Below, piece by piece: positions 27,602 through 38,376 of a stretch of 64,000 nucleotides of DNA. The notes under the pieces are model-generated. The model saw only the letters and a list, made by a program, of their open reading frames with translations. It searched no databases and was not told the origin of the DNA. Within the stretch, counting starts at the first letter, position 1. Each line of letters opens with the position of its first letter. Both the position numbers and the translations under genes were made by a program. Location: NCBI GenBank assembly GCA_013911415.1, contig JACETI010000005.1, forward strand, positions 1-64,000. Reading direction: 5' to 3'. This DNA is from Legionella sp. (GTDB lineage Bacteria > Pseudomonadota > Gammaproteobacteria > Legionellales > Legionellaceae).

Positions 27602-29557
27602 CTACACTGTCTTGAAAGAAAAGTGCTCATCGCTTGTTTGTGTAGATTTGCTCTCGTTTTGATAATTTTCGCTAACACCCTCTTTTTTTTGTATCCGTTC
27701 ACCAACAAAGGCTGGCTCTTTTTCAATCGTTTTAGGCTTCATTAACATCATATTTAACATGCCTGCACACAAGTAAGGTTGTGGCTGACTTGGTTTTGTG
27801 AGAGCCGAGGTTGTCTCGGGTAATGTTTTTTCCTGCATCAACCGATCATTCTGCTTGATCTTATCTTCGATGAGGTAGTTAAATGCACCCAAGTTTATTT
27901 TTAACCCTAAAGGCATATGTCCAGGAATTAATGTATCCGCAATTAATTTTGCACCTTTTTCACTGAGAGGATTCGGCTCGCGATCGTTCATTATTTTTTT
28001 TGTAATGATTAGCTCTAGCCCCTCTGGACAACGACCTGAGGCTAACGCATCAGCAATCGCTTTAGCACCATCGTCACTGATCACATTATCTGTCAGATTA
28101 ATTTTTAAACCTGGAGGGCAATTCCCTGATGCGATCGCAGATGCCAATGCTTTGATTCCTACATCTTTACAATCAGTCGCCCGCAAATTAAGTTCTAATC
28201 CTTTAGGACATCTACCGGAAGATAATGCAATTGCAATGGCTTTAATGCCAAAATCACCAAAGGGATTAAATGCTAAATTTAGTTTTAATCCTTCTGGGCA
28301 CTTGCCTGAAAGCAACATCTCTGTAATAGAAAATGCTTCTTCTGGTCCCATGATCGGATAATCCAGTCCGAACCCTCGCACCCTAATGCCCTTTAATGAA
28401 ATCTTTAATCCTTTAGGACATTTGCCCGAGGCGATGGCAGCTAGCAGAGCGTCCATCCCCTCTTTCTCAAAATAATTCTCTGATAAATTAAGGTATAAAT
28501 CTTCAGGACAATTACCTGAAACTAAAGCAGCTGCAATTGCTTTCAGTCCTTTTGTTTTTATACTGTTTAGCGTTAAATTCAGTTTTAATCTTTTCGGGCA
28601 ATTGCCAGACATCAGTGCCTTAGCAAGGAATTCTACACCATCGTCTCCCATGTGGTCAGCCTGGAATTTGAGCACTAAACCCTCGGGACAGAAGCCTGAG
28701 CCCAGAGCTTCTGCAAATTTTTTAATCGTTTCTTTTTTCCAATGATGGTTACTATTGCACTGAAAATTAATTTGTAAATCGCGTGGGCATTTTCCTGACT
28801 TTAATACATCGGAGAGGATTTGGGCACCTTTGGCGTTAAGTTTATTAGCAGAGACGTCTAAGACTAACCCATCTGGACAGTTTCCTGAGACAAGGGCTTT
28901 GGCAATCGCTTCGAGCCCAACGATTCCAATGTTTGTATCACTTAAATTAAGCTTCAACCCTTTTGGACAAGCACCTGACGCTAACGCTTCTGCTAATTTT
29001 TTTGCACCTTGTTTACCGAGACGATTTCCCCTCAAGTCTAGCCTTAACCCATTGGGGCAGTTACCCGACTTAAGTGCATCTGTAATATATTCAAACTCAT
29101 TAGGTTTCAAAGACAGAGCACTTATCACAAGCGATAACCCCTCTGGACATTGACCAGAGCGTAACGCTCTTGCTAAGCTTGCGATTGACTCTTTTTTTAT
29201 GTAGTGAGCACCTAAGGAAAGGTATAAATCTTTAGCGCACTTTCCTGATTCAAGTGCTTGTGCGATTGCCTCGATTCCTTCATGAGGTAATCTCCAATTG
29301 AAATTACAAATAATACCAAACTGGGTAGGAGCTTTGCCCGACAATAAGATTCTTGCGCCTGTTTTCAACGCCTCTTCGCAAAGCCCTCCAAAAAAATTTA
29401 AATCTAGACCAATTTTTTTTGGCACTTGCGTACGATAAAAAATCTCTTCGAGCACCTTTAGCCCTTCCAGGCTCTTCTCATTTTCGCCAAACATAATAGC
29501 TGCCTTTTCAGGCCATCGATTTGATTTACTACAGTTTATAACGTCAGATAACTTCAT
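27602..29557 (-). CDS. Leucine-rich-repeat protein (ribonuclease-inhibitor type)
   Basis: 651 residues. From about residue 100 to 530 it consists of some 15 LRRs of about 28 residues, each of the form SGxCPxGLxLNLxxNxIGxxGxxAIAxAL. This is the ribonuclease-inhibitor/RanGAP-like LRR with an almost invariant Ser-Gly-x-Cys-Pro in front of the beta strand. The last 100 residues are non-repetitive and Lys/Ser/Glu-rich. Such proteins are common in Legionellales and often translocated into the host, where the curved solenoid binds proteins; export is inferred, not shown. No signal peptide. A spacer longer than the norm breaks the pattern near residue 380. Confidence 0.85.
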   Translation of the reverse strand: MKLSDVINCSKSNRWPEKAAIMFGENEKSLEGLKVLEEIFYRTQVPKKIGLDLNFFGGLCEEALKTGARILLSGKAPTQFGIICNFNWRLPHEGIEAIAQALESGKCAKDLYLSLGAHYIKKESIASLARALRSGQCPEGLSLVISALSLKPNEFEYITDALKSGNCPNGLRLDLRGNRLGKQGAKKLAEALASGACPKGLKLNLSDTNIGIVGLEAIAKALVSGNCPDGLVLDVSANKLNAKGAQILSDVLKSGKCPRDLQINFQCNSNHHWKKETIKKFAEALGSGFCPEGLVLKFQADHMGDDGVEFLAKALMSGNCPKRLKLNLTLNSIKTKGLKAIAAALVSGNCPEDLYLNLSENYFEKEGMDALLAAIASGKCPKGLKISLKGIRVRGFGLDYPIMGPEEAFSITEMLLSGKCPEGLKLNLAFNPFGDFGIKAIAIALSSGRCPKGLELNLRATDCKDVGIKALASAIASGNCPPGLKINLTDNVISDDGAKAIADALASGRCPEGLELIITKKIMNDREPNPLSEKGAKLIADTLIPGHMPLGLKINLGAFNYLIEDKIKQNDRLMQEKTLPETTSALTKPSQPQPYLCAGMLNMMLMKPKTIEKEPAFVGERIQKKEGVSENYQNESKSTQTSDEHFSFKTV

Positions 29558-29599
29558 AAAATTTATTATTCCAAATGCTGAGTGGTATTCGTTTGAAAA

Positions 29600-31102
29600 T
29601 TAATACGCTTTTGCAAAAATGGTTTTTTTGTTAACTTGTTGACCCGTGAAAATACACTTGCCCGGCGCGTATTCTTCCGTTTCTTGTAGAGGGATACAAC
29701 GAGCTGTTACTTTTAAGGGTTTAAGCGTTGCTTCAATGCTGGCATCGTCAATTGCGTAACAAGAAACAAAACCGGTTTTTATATGGCGCTTATCGAATGC
29801 ATCATGAAAATCATTAAGGTTTGAAATCACTTTGGTATTATCTTCTTTATAAGCTTTAGCACGCATGAGCAAGCATTGCTGGATCTCTTGTAATACAGCC
29901 TCAATTGTCTCAATGAATTTTCCTTGCGAAAGATGATGCTTTTCTTTTGGTGACTGGTCGCGTCGAGCAAATGTTATCTGTCCACTTTCTATATCTCTAG
30001 GGCCAATTTCTAAACGCAGTGGCACCCCTTTTTTTATCCACTGCCAATTTTTTTCACCACCTCTGATATCGCGCTTATCCACCTGTACACGAATACTTTG
30101 CCCCTGAAAAAATTTTTCACGCAATTGTTTCTCTAAGATTTCACAATATTCAAAAACCTTTAGACGCTCTTCATCTGTTCGATAAATAGGTAAAATGATG
30201 ATTTGCTTCGGTGCTACTGCCGGTGGCAGTACAAGGCCGTCATCATCGCTGTGCGTCATTATTAAACCGCCAATAAGACGAGTAGAGACCCCCCACGAGG
30301 TAGTCCATGCATGTTGCACCTCACCCTCTTGGTCGGTGAATTGAATATCATAGGCTTTAGAAAAATTCTGCCCAAGAAAATGTGAAGTACCTGCCTGCAA
30401 TGCTTTACCATCTTGCATCATGGCTTCAATGCAATAAGTAGATATTGCGCCTGGAAATCGCTCACTGGCGGTTTTCTCACCTTTAATCACAGGCATTGCG
30501 AGGATGTGTTCTGCAAATTCCGCATATAAATCTAAAACACTTAACGTTTCTGTAACAGCTTCATCAGAAGTCGCGTGAGCTGTATGTCCTTCTTGCCAGA
30601 GGAATTCAGCGGTTCTCAAGAATAAACGCGTGCGCATTTCCCAACGCATCACGTTAGCCCATTGATTAATGAGCAAGGGTAAATCACGATAAGACTGAAT
30701 CCATTTCGCATAAACAGCCCCTACCATCGTCTCACTGGTGGGACGAATGATGTATGGCTCTTCAAGCAGGCCATCTGGCTTTAGCCCCCCCTCACCATCA
30801 CTTGTCAGACGGTGGTGAGTGACCACTGCACATTCTTTTGCAAAACCTTCGATGTGCTTTGCTTCTTTTTCTAATTGAGAAAGCGGAATTAAAAGAGGAA
30901 AATAGGCGTTAACATGTCCAGTATCTTTTAAGCGCTTATCAAGTGCCGCTTGGATATTTTCCCAAATGGCATAGCCCCATGGTTTCATTACCATACATCC
31001 ACGAACAGGAGAAACCTCTGCCAAATCAGCAGCAGCGATCACTTGCTGATACCATTCAGGATAATTTTCAGCGCGAGTTGGGCTAATGGCTGTTTTGGTC
31101 AT
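29600..31102 (-). CDS. proS: Proline-tRNA ligase, archaeal/eukaryotic-like type
   Basis: 500 residues. It is a class II aminoacyl-tRNA synthetase charging tRNA-Pro. Seen: N-terminal YPEWYQQVI and VRGCMVMKPWGYAIWENIQ, the RPTSETMVGAVYAKW motif, RWEMRTRLFLRTAEFLWQEG, a C-terminal anticodon domain (APKQIIILPIY) and the short zinc-fold-like end terminating in AKAY. This is the layout of the short type without the YbaK-like editing insertion, whereas most gammaproteobacteria use the longer (about 570 residue) bacterial type. The gene follows mreD after 37 bases on the same strand and may be co-transcribed with mreBCD. Confidence 0.95.
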   Translation of the reverse strand: MTKTAISPTRAENYPEWYQQVIAAADLAEVSPVRGCMVMKPWGYAIWENIQAALDKRLKDTGHVNAYFPLLIPLSQLEKEAKHIEGFAKECAVVTHHRLTSDGEGGLKPDGLLEEPYIIRPTSETMVGAVYAKWIQSYRDLPLLINQWANVMRWEMRTRLFLRTAEFLWQEGHTAHATSDEAVTETLSVLDLYAEFAEHILAMPVIKGEKTASERFPGAISTYCIEAMMQDGKALQAGTSHFLGQNFSKAYDIQFTDQEGEVQHAWTTSWGVSTRLIGGLIMTHSDDDGLVLPPAVAPKQIIILPIYRTDEERLKVFEYCEILEKQLREKFFQGQSIRVQVDKRDIRGGEKNWQWIKKGVPLRLEIGPRDIESGQITFARRDQSPKEKHHLSQGKFIETIEAVLQEIQQCLLMRAKAYKEDNTKVISNLNDFHDAFDKRHIKTGFVSCYAIDDASIEATLKPLKVTARCIPLQETEEYAPGKCIFTGQQVNKKTIFAKAY

Positions 31103-31139
31103 GTAGGACTACCTCTTAGATCTGATCGACAATACCTAA

Positions 31140-31627
31140 TTAATTCAGTCGGCTAGAATACCTGATAGTAAGTGTGTCGTCACCTAAGAGTTTCATCCAG
31201 GGCCATAAGACCATACTGATCAATGAACTCTGAGCGATGCTCATAAAAGAACTGGGATACCCAAGAAACGATTCGATTAATAACAATAATGATTGATAAA
31301 GAAAACACAACAAGCCTATAACAACAATCTGTTGGCCCATGTAATAAAACGTAAATCGCCTTCTCCATCGACTTGCAATCCATACCACTACAAGTAATGC
31401 AAAAGCGTGCTCTCCTAGTACAGTTACCAATAATGCATCCAAGATAAATCCAAGGAGTAACAGTAAAAAAGGATGGCAATATGCCGTCAAAAAGAACTGC
31501 AAGTATAAAACGAACATTAAAACCCATTGCGGCTTAAAATTCGCAGCCCATTGCGGTAAAGGTAAAATCGTCAAAGCACAGCTCAACACAAGAGCTATAA
31601 CGACACGAAATATGTGAACGGGCGCTG

Positions 31628-31631
<4 letters not shown>
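31140..31631 (-). CDS. mreD: Rod shape-determining protein MreD
   Basis: 163 residues, nearly all hydrophobic, with about five to six membrane segments and the family-like WILMF-type start region (PQWVLMFVLYLQFFL), LGFILDALLVTVLGEHAF and a C-terminal RYSS end. It is an inner-membrane partner of MreC in the elongasome. Its ATG overlaps the mreC stop by four bases (ATGA), indicating translational coupling in the mreBCD operon. Confidence 0.93.
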
Positions 31632-33566
<1,935 letters not shown>

Positions 33567-33825
33567 TTTGTTTTTTACCAAAGAATGTACCCCAAATTCT
33601 CCTAAAATTCTATATTTTTCTTGGGAATCGTGCTTGCATTTTCAAAATGATAAAGAGCACTGATTAACATCCATCGGTAAATCAATCCTTCCACTTTTTT
33701 AACAATAAAATTACGTTTGGCTTACATCAAAGCGATTATAATTGATTAATTAATTATCTTGTTGTATTTTTTTAAAAAAAAATGTTAGGATATTTTTATA
33801 TGTGCATTTTAGAGACAACAATTCG

Positions 33826-34032
33826 ATGAATAGCAAAGAAGAGCAAGTCTTAAATCTTTCCGATGAGCTTGATAAAGAACCCTCGTCAGGGTTAAATCAA
33901 CGGCAGGCGGCTACGACGCCATCTTTTGAGGATGAATTTTTTAATCGTATCGATTTATTCCAAGAAAGCTTCACGCCCACTATTGAAAAAGATTCTGCGA
34001 ATGCAATTGACTTATTGATCGAAAAAACATAA
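33826..34032 (+). CDS. Small acidic hypothetical protein
   Basis: 68 residues from ATG 33826 (a GTG at 33802 is also in frame). The sequence is hydrophilic and acidic (EEQVLNLSDELDKEPSS, FEDEFFNRIDLFQESF), probably mostly disordered with a short amphipathic helix. It precedes the 34056 gene by 23 bases on the same strand, but in another frame. It could be a partner of that protein or its detached N-terminus after a frameshift; the sequence cannot decide. Confidence 0.5.
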   Translation: MNSKEEQVLNLSDELDKEPSSGLNQRQAATTPSFEDEFFNRIDLFQESFTPTIEKDSANAIDLLIEKT

Positions 34033-34055
34033 TTCTTGAGCGTAAAAAAATTGTT

Positions 34056-35708
34056 ATGGAACTTAAAAAATATTTTATGACAGAGATTGCTAAGGCGTAT
34101 CTATCAAAAAATAAGATAATCCTCATAGCCAAGAATAAAATTCAGCAATCTTTCCATAGAACGTTAAGAAATTTGTTTACATCTTGTAGCCGTGAAGATT
34201 TTAGGCTTTTAGCGATTTCCTATCCAACAAAAAAAACATTTTTTAAAGCACTCGGACTTAAGGAAAAAACTTTCAATGATGCAATTGCACATTATATCAG
34301 TGGCCTTCGAAGGAACGACGAGCTCGCTAAGAAATTTCGCCTCAATACAGTGGTCACCGCGCTTAAAACAGCCACTCAAGATAGACTGAGCGAGTATTTA
34401 GATAATTTTGTGCCACAAAGTTTAAAGCATTCCGATCGAGGGCGATACATTAAAGCCTGCCTGGACTTGATTAGCACAGAATGGGCCCCTAATGATCTTA
34501 AAATAATTGCTATGTACTATTCAATGTTGTCTGAGGAAGATATAAAAACTTTCGTTGATTATAGCAAAAGAGAGGGTTTCCCTATCGATCAGAACCTACT
34601 AAAGAACCTTGTTGGTATTGCAGTGAATGAATCAAATAGCTTAGATCGAAGTTACCCGTTGGAAAACGCTAACTATCCTTTATGCCCAACTCCAAATGAT
34701 AACAATGAAAATCATCTTTTCGGATCACTCACATCAGCCTTTATGAACCAAGACGATTTTTTTACCCTCCTAGAAGCGCAACATTGGAATAACATTGGAG
34801 CAATTCCCTCCAACGAAACCATCCCTGGTTACCAGCAACAACTTTTGGTGGAAGAAATCCTCATTCGGGAGAGAAATGAAAAAGTAAGGAATCTTAGATC
34901 GGCGCTCTATAAAGCATGTACCAACAAAACATTTATTAATAATAATAGAACATACTATTCTCACTTGAGAAAAAATTTTATGCGATGTAATTCTGCAGAT
35001 TTCCAATTGCTAGTTACTTCTTACCCTACGTCTGATAATTTCTTTGAAGCGATTGGCCTTAGTCAAGATACGTTTCACGACGCCTTTGTCATTTATAAAA
35101 AACGCCTATCAAGCGATAATTTGGACTCAGATCGAGTAATATTAGACTTTATCATCAAAACGGTGCAGATGAAGCCCGCAGACAGAATAAGATGCTACCT
35201 CACAAATTTTGTGCAAAGCTCTCTCTACCAGATCGATGATATTCAATATATGGAAACTTGCTTAGAGGCAATAAAAAAATGGTCAAATAATAACCGCACC
35301 ATGATAGCAAGGTATCTTTCTGATCTACCCGAAAAGGCCTTCAGAAAACTTGTAGGATTTTATACTCAACATGGTGTCGATTTTGGAAAAGAAATTTGTA
35401 ATATGGCTGACATGAAATGTTTAATAGACTCAAATCTAACGTTCTATAATCTTTTCCAAAAAGTTCTTCAGGAACCACATACCCAAGAGATCGGAAGGCG
35501 AACACCAGACTGTTTTGCTCACACCAGCCATCGCCCTCAGAATTTTTCTTTTATACCTATCCAGCCTTTTCCTTTTTTCAGTAAGAGCATGATCAGTTCC
35601 ACCTGTAACACACACTCTAGTCCTCAAAATGTATTAGACATTTCGAACCCATCATGTTCATCTGTCAATAGTAAACGACCCTTAGTACTTTATGACAATC
35701 CCAATTAA
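34056..35708 (+). CDS. Unknown protein built from two copies of a ~160-residue domain
   Basis: 550 residues, not recognised. Residues about 30-190 and 290-450 are homologous to each other: LRNLFTSCSREDFRLLAISYPT pairs with LRKNFMRCNSADFQLLVTSYPT, FFKALGLKEKTFNDA with FFEAIGLSQDTFHDA, and EYLDNFVPQSL with CYLTNFVQSSL. This is an old internal duplication. The domain is helical and Leu/Phe-rich, without signals or membrane segments. The stop TAA at 35706-35708 is followed in the same frame by 30 further sense codons (SSRDNAVNLNESNQDTEDTL ... KKLKP) up to TAA at 35799-35801, so the current stop may be a recent nonsense change. Possible effector; not established. Confidence 0.65.
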   Translation: MELKKYFMTEIAKAYLSKNKIILIAKNKIQQSFHRTLRNLFTSCSREDFRLLAISYPTKKTFFKALGLKEKTFNDAIAHYISGLRRNDELAKKFRLNTVVTALKTATQDRLSEYLDNFVPQSLKHSDRGRYIKACLDLISTEWAPNDLKIIAMYYSMLSEEDIKTFVDYSKREGFPIDQNLLKNLVGIAVNESNSLDRSYPLENANYPLCPTPNDNNENHLFGSLTSAFMNQDDFFTLLEAQHWNNIGAIPSNETIPGYQQQLLVEEILIRERNEKVRNLRSALYKACTNKTFINNNRTYYSHLRKNFMRCNSADFQLLVTSYPTSDNFFEAIGLSQDTFHDAFVIYKKRLSSDNLDSDRVILDFIIKTVQMKPADRIRCYLTNFVQSSLYQIDDIQYMETCLEAIKKWSNNNRTMIARYLSDLPEKAFRKLVGFYTQHGVDFGKEICNMADMKCLIDSNLTFYNLFQKVLQEPHTQEIGRRTPDCFAHTSHRPQNFSFIPIQPFPFFSKSMISSTCNTHSSPQNVLDISNPSCSSVNSKRPLVLYDNPN

Positions 35709-35793
35709 AGCTCCCGAGATAATGCAGTCAACTTAAATGAAAGTAACCAAGATACCGAAGATACCTTAGATGATATTGTAATAAAAAAATTAA

Positions 35794-35810
35794 AGCCTTA
35801 AGTTAAGGCT
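35794..35810. terminator. Short perfect inverted repeat between convergent genes
   Basis: AGCCTTAA-G-TTAAGGCT is a perfect 8-bp inverted repeat at the end of the 34056 unit, facing the 3' end of the RiPP-type operon. The one-base centre means only part of it can form a loop. No strong T run. Confidence 0.35.
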
Positions 35811-35861
35811 CAGCAAACTTTTACTGAGGCTGCCTTAGCTAGGCGAAAAAATCATATACCC

Positions 35862-37067
35862 TTAATACGCTTGAAACCAATTTCTAAGCACAAACGATTC
35901 TTTTAAACCTTGATAACAATGCAAGGCCTCTTTTCCCAGTTGGCTAATTTTCCTTTCGATTTCTGCATCCGTTTCATCCCTTGCTAAAATGTTGACCAAT
36001 GCATTTAGTTGGTTACAACTTTTAAAACCAACGCCCCCTATACGTGATATCTTTTCGATAAAGCCTGTCAATACGTTGATTAACCTATCGTTGGTTTCAC
36101 ACTGAAACAATTCACCCAAATGCTTTAGAATATTTTGTTTACCTGGTGTGTTTCGCAGCACAGCAAGAAAAATCCTCTGCTCTTCATCTTTTATAAATCC
36201 TCTTAAGCTGTTGAGACGACGTGCCTGATACTGATTTTCCAAGGTTGCTAGTAATTCGTTTCCATAAGGCATTTTGCAAATATGCGTCGACAGCAGCCCC
36301 CTCTGTGTTAAATCAAAATCAAAAAAAGAAATCTCGGAAAATAAAACATACAACTCATAGAAAGAACATTGCATCACAAATTGATGCAACAGACGATAGC
36401 CTTCCTCTTTTTGATGATTGAGCATCAATTGAATAGATTTTATTTTTCGGTATAGAGCGATTTGTTGATCTTTTGCATTAAAGGCTACATATGGGGCGTA
36501 ATAACCGAGTTGAGGGTGGTGCTCTATACTTGTATTGTTACGAATAACAAGAGTAACGGAAGGCGAATCCAAATGAAAAACAGAGTGAATGAAACTTTTC
36601 CCCGCGGTGATTTTTTTTACATCGCCAGTGTGTAGGATAGATGTCTTCGATACCTTTAAATCACCGATGTAAAAAAAGGCATTAAATCGCTTTTTTGAAT
36701 GAAAATCATATTCAGTATGAATACTTCTCCCATGCAGCAACGAAAAAGCACCACTAAAACCATGTTGATGAATTGCGGTTGTGCCGTCCATCCAATAAAG
36801 CGCTTCAATGTAAAATTTTTGATGCTGATAAAGTGTCCATTGTAAGTCGCTAAATTTACATTTGATCTGGCAAACATCCAACGAAGTATTTAGAATCACA
36901 TATTGCAAAACATCTAAATAAGATACAGAATCAACAGTTGTAAAGTGTAACAGTGCCTCTTCTGCAATCTGGTTGAAGTTTTCCTCATTATAGTTAACCG
37001 CTCGCCATCTTTTTTCAACGTATTCACCCAACTCTTTGAAATATTCTTGAACATCGACAGAAGGCAT
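35862..37067 (-). CDS. Cupin-domain protein (cysteine-dioxygenase-like), last gene of the RiPP-type operon
   Basis: 401 residues, AAGGGG before the ATG. Residues about 80-190 form a cupin with the metal-binding pattern H-x-H-(x)n-G (AIHQHGFSGAFSLLHGRSIH) and a later His strand (GKSFIHSVFHLDSPSVTLVI), as in thiol dioxygenases and related iron enzymes. The remaining 200 residues are helical and unassigned. It starts 13 bases after the ATP-grasp gene, so it belongs to the same transcript. It may oxidise or otherwise tailor the product, but an immunity or sensing role cannot be excluded. Confidence 0.65.
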   Translation of the reverse strand: MPSVDVQEYFKELGEYVEKRWRAVNYNEENFNQIAEEALLHFTTVDSVSYLDVLQYVILNTSLDVCQIKCKFSDLQWTLYQHQKFYIEALYWMDGTTAIHQHGFSGAFSLLHGRSIHTEYDFHSKKRFNAFFYIGDLKVSKTSILHTGDVKKITAGKSFIHSVFHLDSPSVTLVIRNNTSIEHHPQLGYYAPYVAFNAKDQQIALYRKIKSIQLMLNHQKEEGYRLLHQFVMQCSFYELYVLFSEISFFDFDLTQRGLLSTHICKMPYGNELLATLENQYQARRLNSLRGFIKDEEQRIFLAVLRNTPGKQNILKHLGELFQCETNDRLINVLTGFIEKISRIGGVGFKSCNQLNALVNILARDETDAEIERKISQLGKEALHCYQGLKESFVLRNWFQAY

Positions 37068-37080
37068 TTCGTTACCCCTT

Positions 37081-38376
37081 TTATTGAATAATTTCCAGCA
37101 TTACCGACTTTAACCAGCGAGACGAAGGATGATTGGACTGATGATGCAAAGGGCCTAGCGGTTCGACATAAGCAAAATAATCCAATGACCAATGCGAATT
37201 ACCTTCTAAAATCATTGGCCCGTCTTCGCCTATGACAACATCAAAGGCTACGGTTCTTAAATCTAACAGCATCTTATGCGCCTGTAGGCAATTTGCAATA
37301 CTACCTCGAAGCAGTTTCTTAAGCTCAATTGAAATGGTTACATCAGTTTTTTGATCAAAAAACGGTTGTTTCTTAAACTCTAAATCCACATCGAGTGTCT
37401 CTAAGTCCAAAGGTAAGGTGGTATAACGTTTTGTCATTTTATTTGTCGTAATCGTACTGCTGATATTTGCTTGTGGAATTTCAAGTTGAATATAGAGCAG
37501 CTCTGAGTCTAAATCGATCGAAGATGTTTTTTTTGCGGTGATGATACGCACTGTCGAAACTGCGTTTTGAGTATTCATCTGCTTCATTGCAAAATGATCG
37601 GTGACAAAAGGCTGTATTAATATTTTTTGATGACGCTTTGCAATTTTATTTAAATAACTTTCAATCCCAACAGGACATGTGATTATATCGCCACGCATTG
37701 GAAGCAGTTGATAAACTTGGTCAATAGCACAACGTTTGATTAAAAAAGCATCCTCACTTCTAGCTCCTTTATTAGGCTTACAAAAAATAGCCCTTTTTAT
37801 AGCCTCTCTTTCTGCAACCGATTTTATATTAAATTTATCCGTCTCAATGCATACCCCCGTAACAGTTGGAATACCTTTGTTTTGCAATAGTGAGGAAAAA
37901 TGATGTTTATCTGCTAATAATTCCACAGCGCGGTGGTAATTTCTAAAGCATTGATTAATCCGATGGTGGAAATAGCCAAGCTCTTGTGTGTAAAGGTAAT
38001 CGAATAGATTTTTCTCCTTATTGTATAAACGAAACTCGAAGTAATCGCGCGCTGAAATAAGATGACAAATGCTGTAACGCAAAAGATCAAAAAATAAAGC
38101 CCACCTGGATAACCCATAATACTCTAATTGCGCTTCGGTTTGATGTTTACAGGCCCGATAACTACCAAGCCATGCCTCATAGCTCACCCAGCGTATATAA
38201 ATCAAACCATAGAAAAGCAACTTTAATGGGTTGTTACAATTTGCTAAAAAAATACGTCGGTGAAGCTGAATATTTTGGCAGGACTTAGGATACAAATAAC
38301 GGAGACTGAGAATAAAAGGAGGTATTCGAGCCTGTGCAAATCGAGCAAACAAAAGCAAAGAGCTACGAAGTATCAT
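37081..38376 (-). CDS. ATP-grasp enzyme (sugar-transfer-associated type) of the RiPP-type operon
   Basis: 431 residues from ATG 38376, which overlaps the stop of the preceding gene as ATGA; a longer TTG start at 38406 is unnecessary. The ATP-grasp fold shows KRAIFCKPNKGARSEDAFLI (nucleotide-binding strand/loop), IQPFVTDHFAMKQMN, TVRIITAKK, VAFDVVIGEDGPMILEGNSH (metal-binding end with E-x-N) as in the family first named for sugar-transfer loci. ATP-grasp enzymes activate carboxylates to join them to amines or other nucleophiles. Here the substrate may be the modified peptide. An N-terminal 150-residue helical part is unassigned. Confidence 0.75.
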   Translation of the reverse strand: MILRSSLLLFARFAQARIPPFILSLRYLYPKSCQNIQLHRRIFLANCNNPLKLLFYGLIYIRWVSYEAWLGSYRACKHQTEAQLEYYGLSRWALFFDLLRYSICHLISARDYFEFRLYNKEKNLFDYLYTQELGYFHHRINQCFRNYHRAVELLADKHHFSSLLQNKGIPTVTGVCIETDKFNIKSVAEREAIKRAIFCKPNKGARSEDAFLIKRCAIDQVYQLLPMRGDIITCPVGIESYLNKIAKRHQKILIQPFVTDHFAMKQMNTQNAVSTVRIITAKKTSSIDLDSELLYIQLEIPQANISSTITTNKMTKRYTTLPLDLETLDVDLEFKKQPFFDQKTDVTISIELKKLLRGSIANCLQAHKMLLDLRTVAFDVVIGEDGPMILEGNSHWSLDYFAYVEPLGPLHHQSNHPSSRWLKSVMLEIIQ

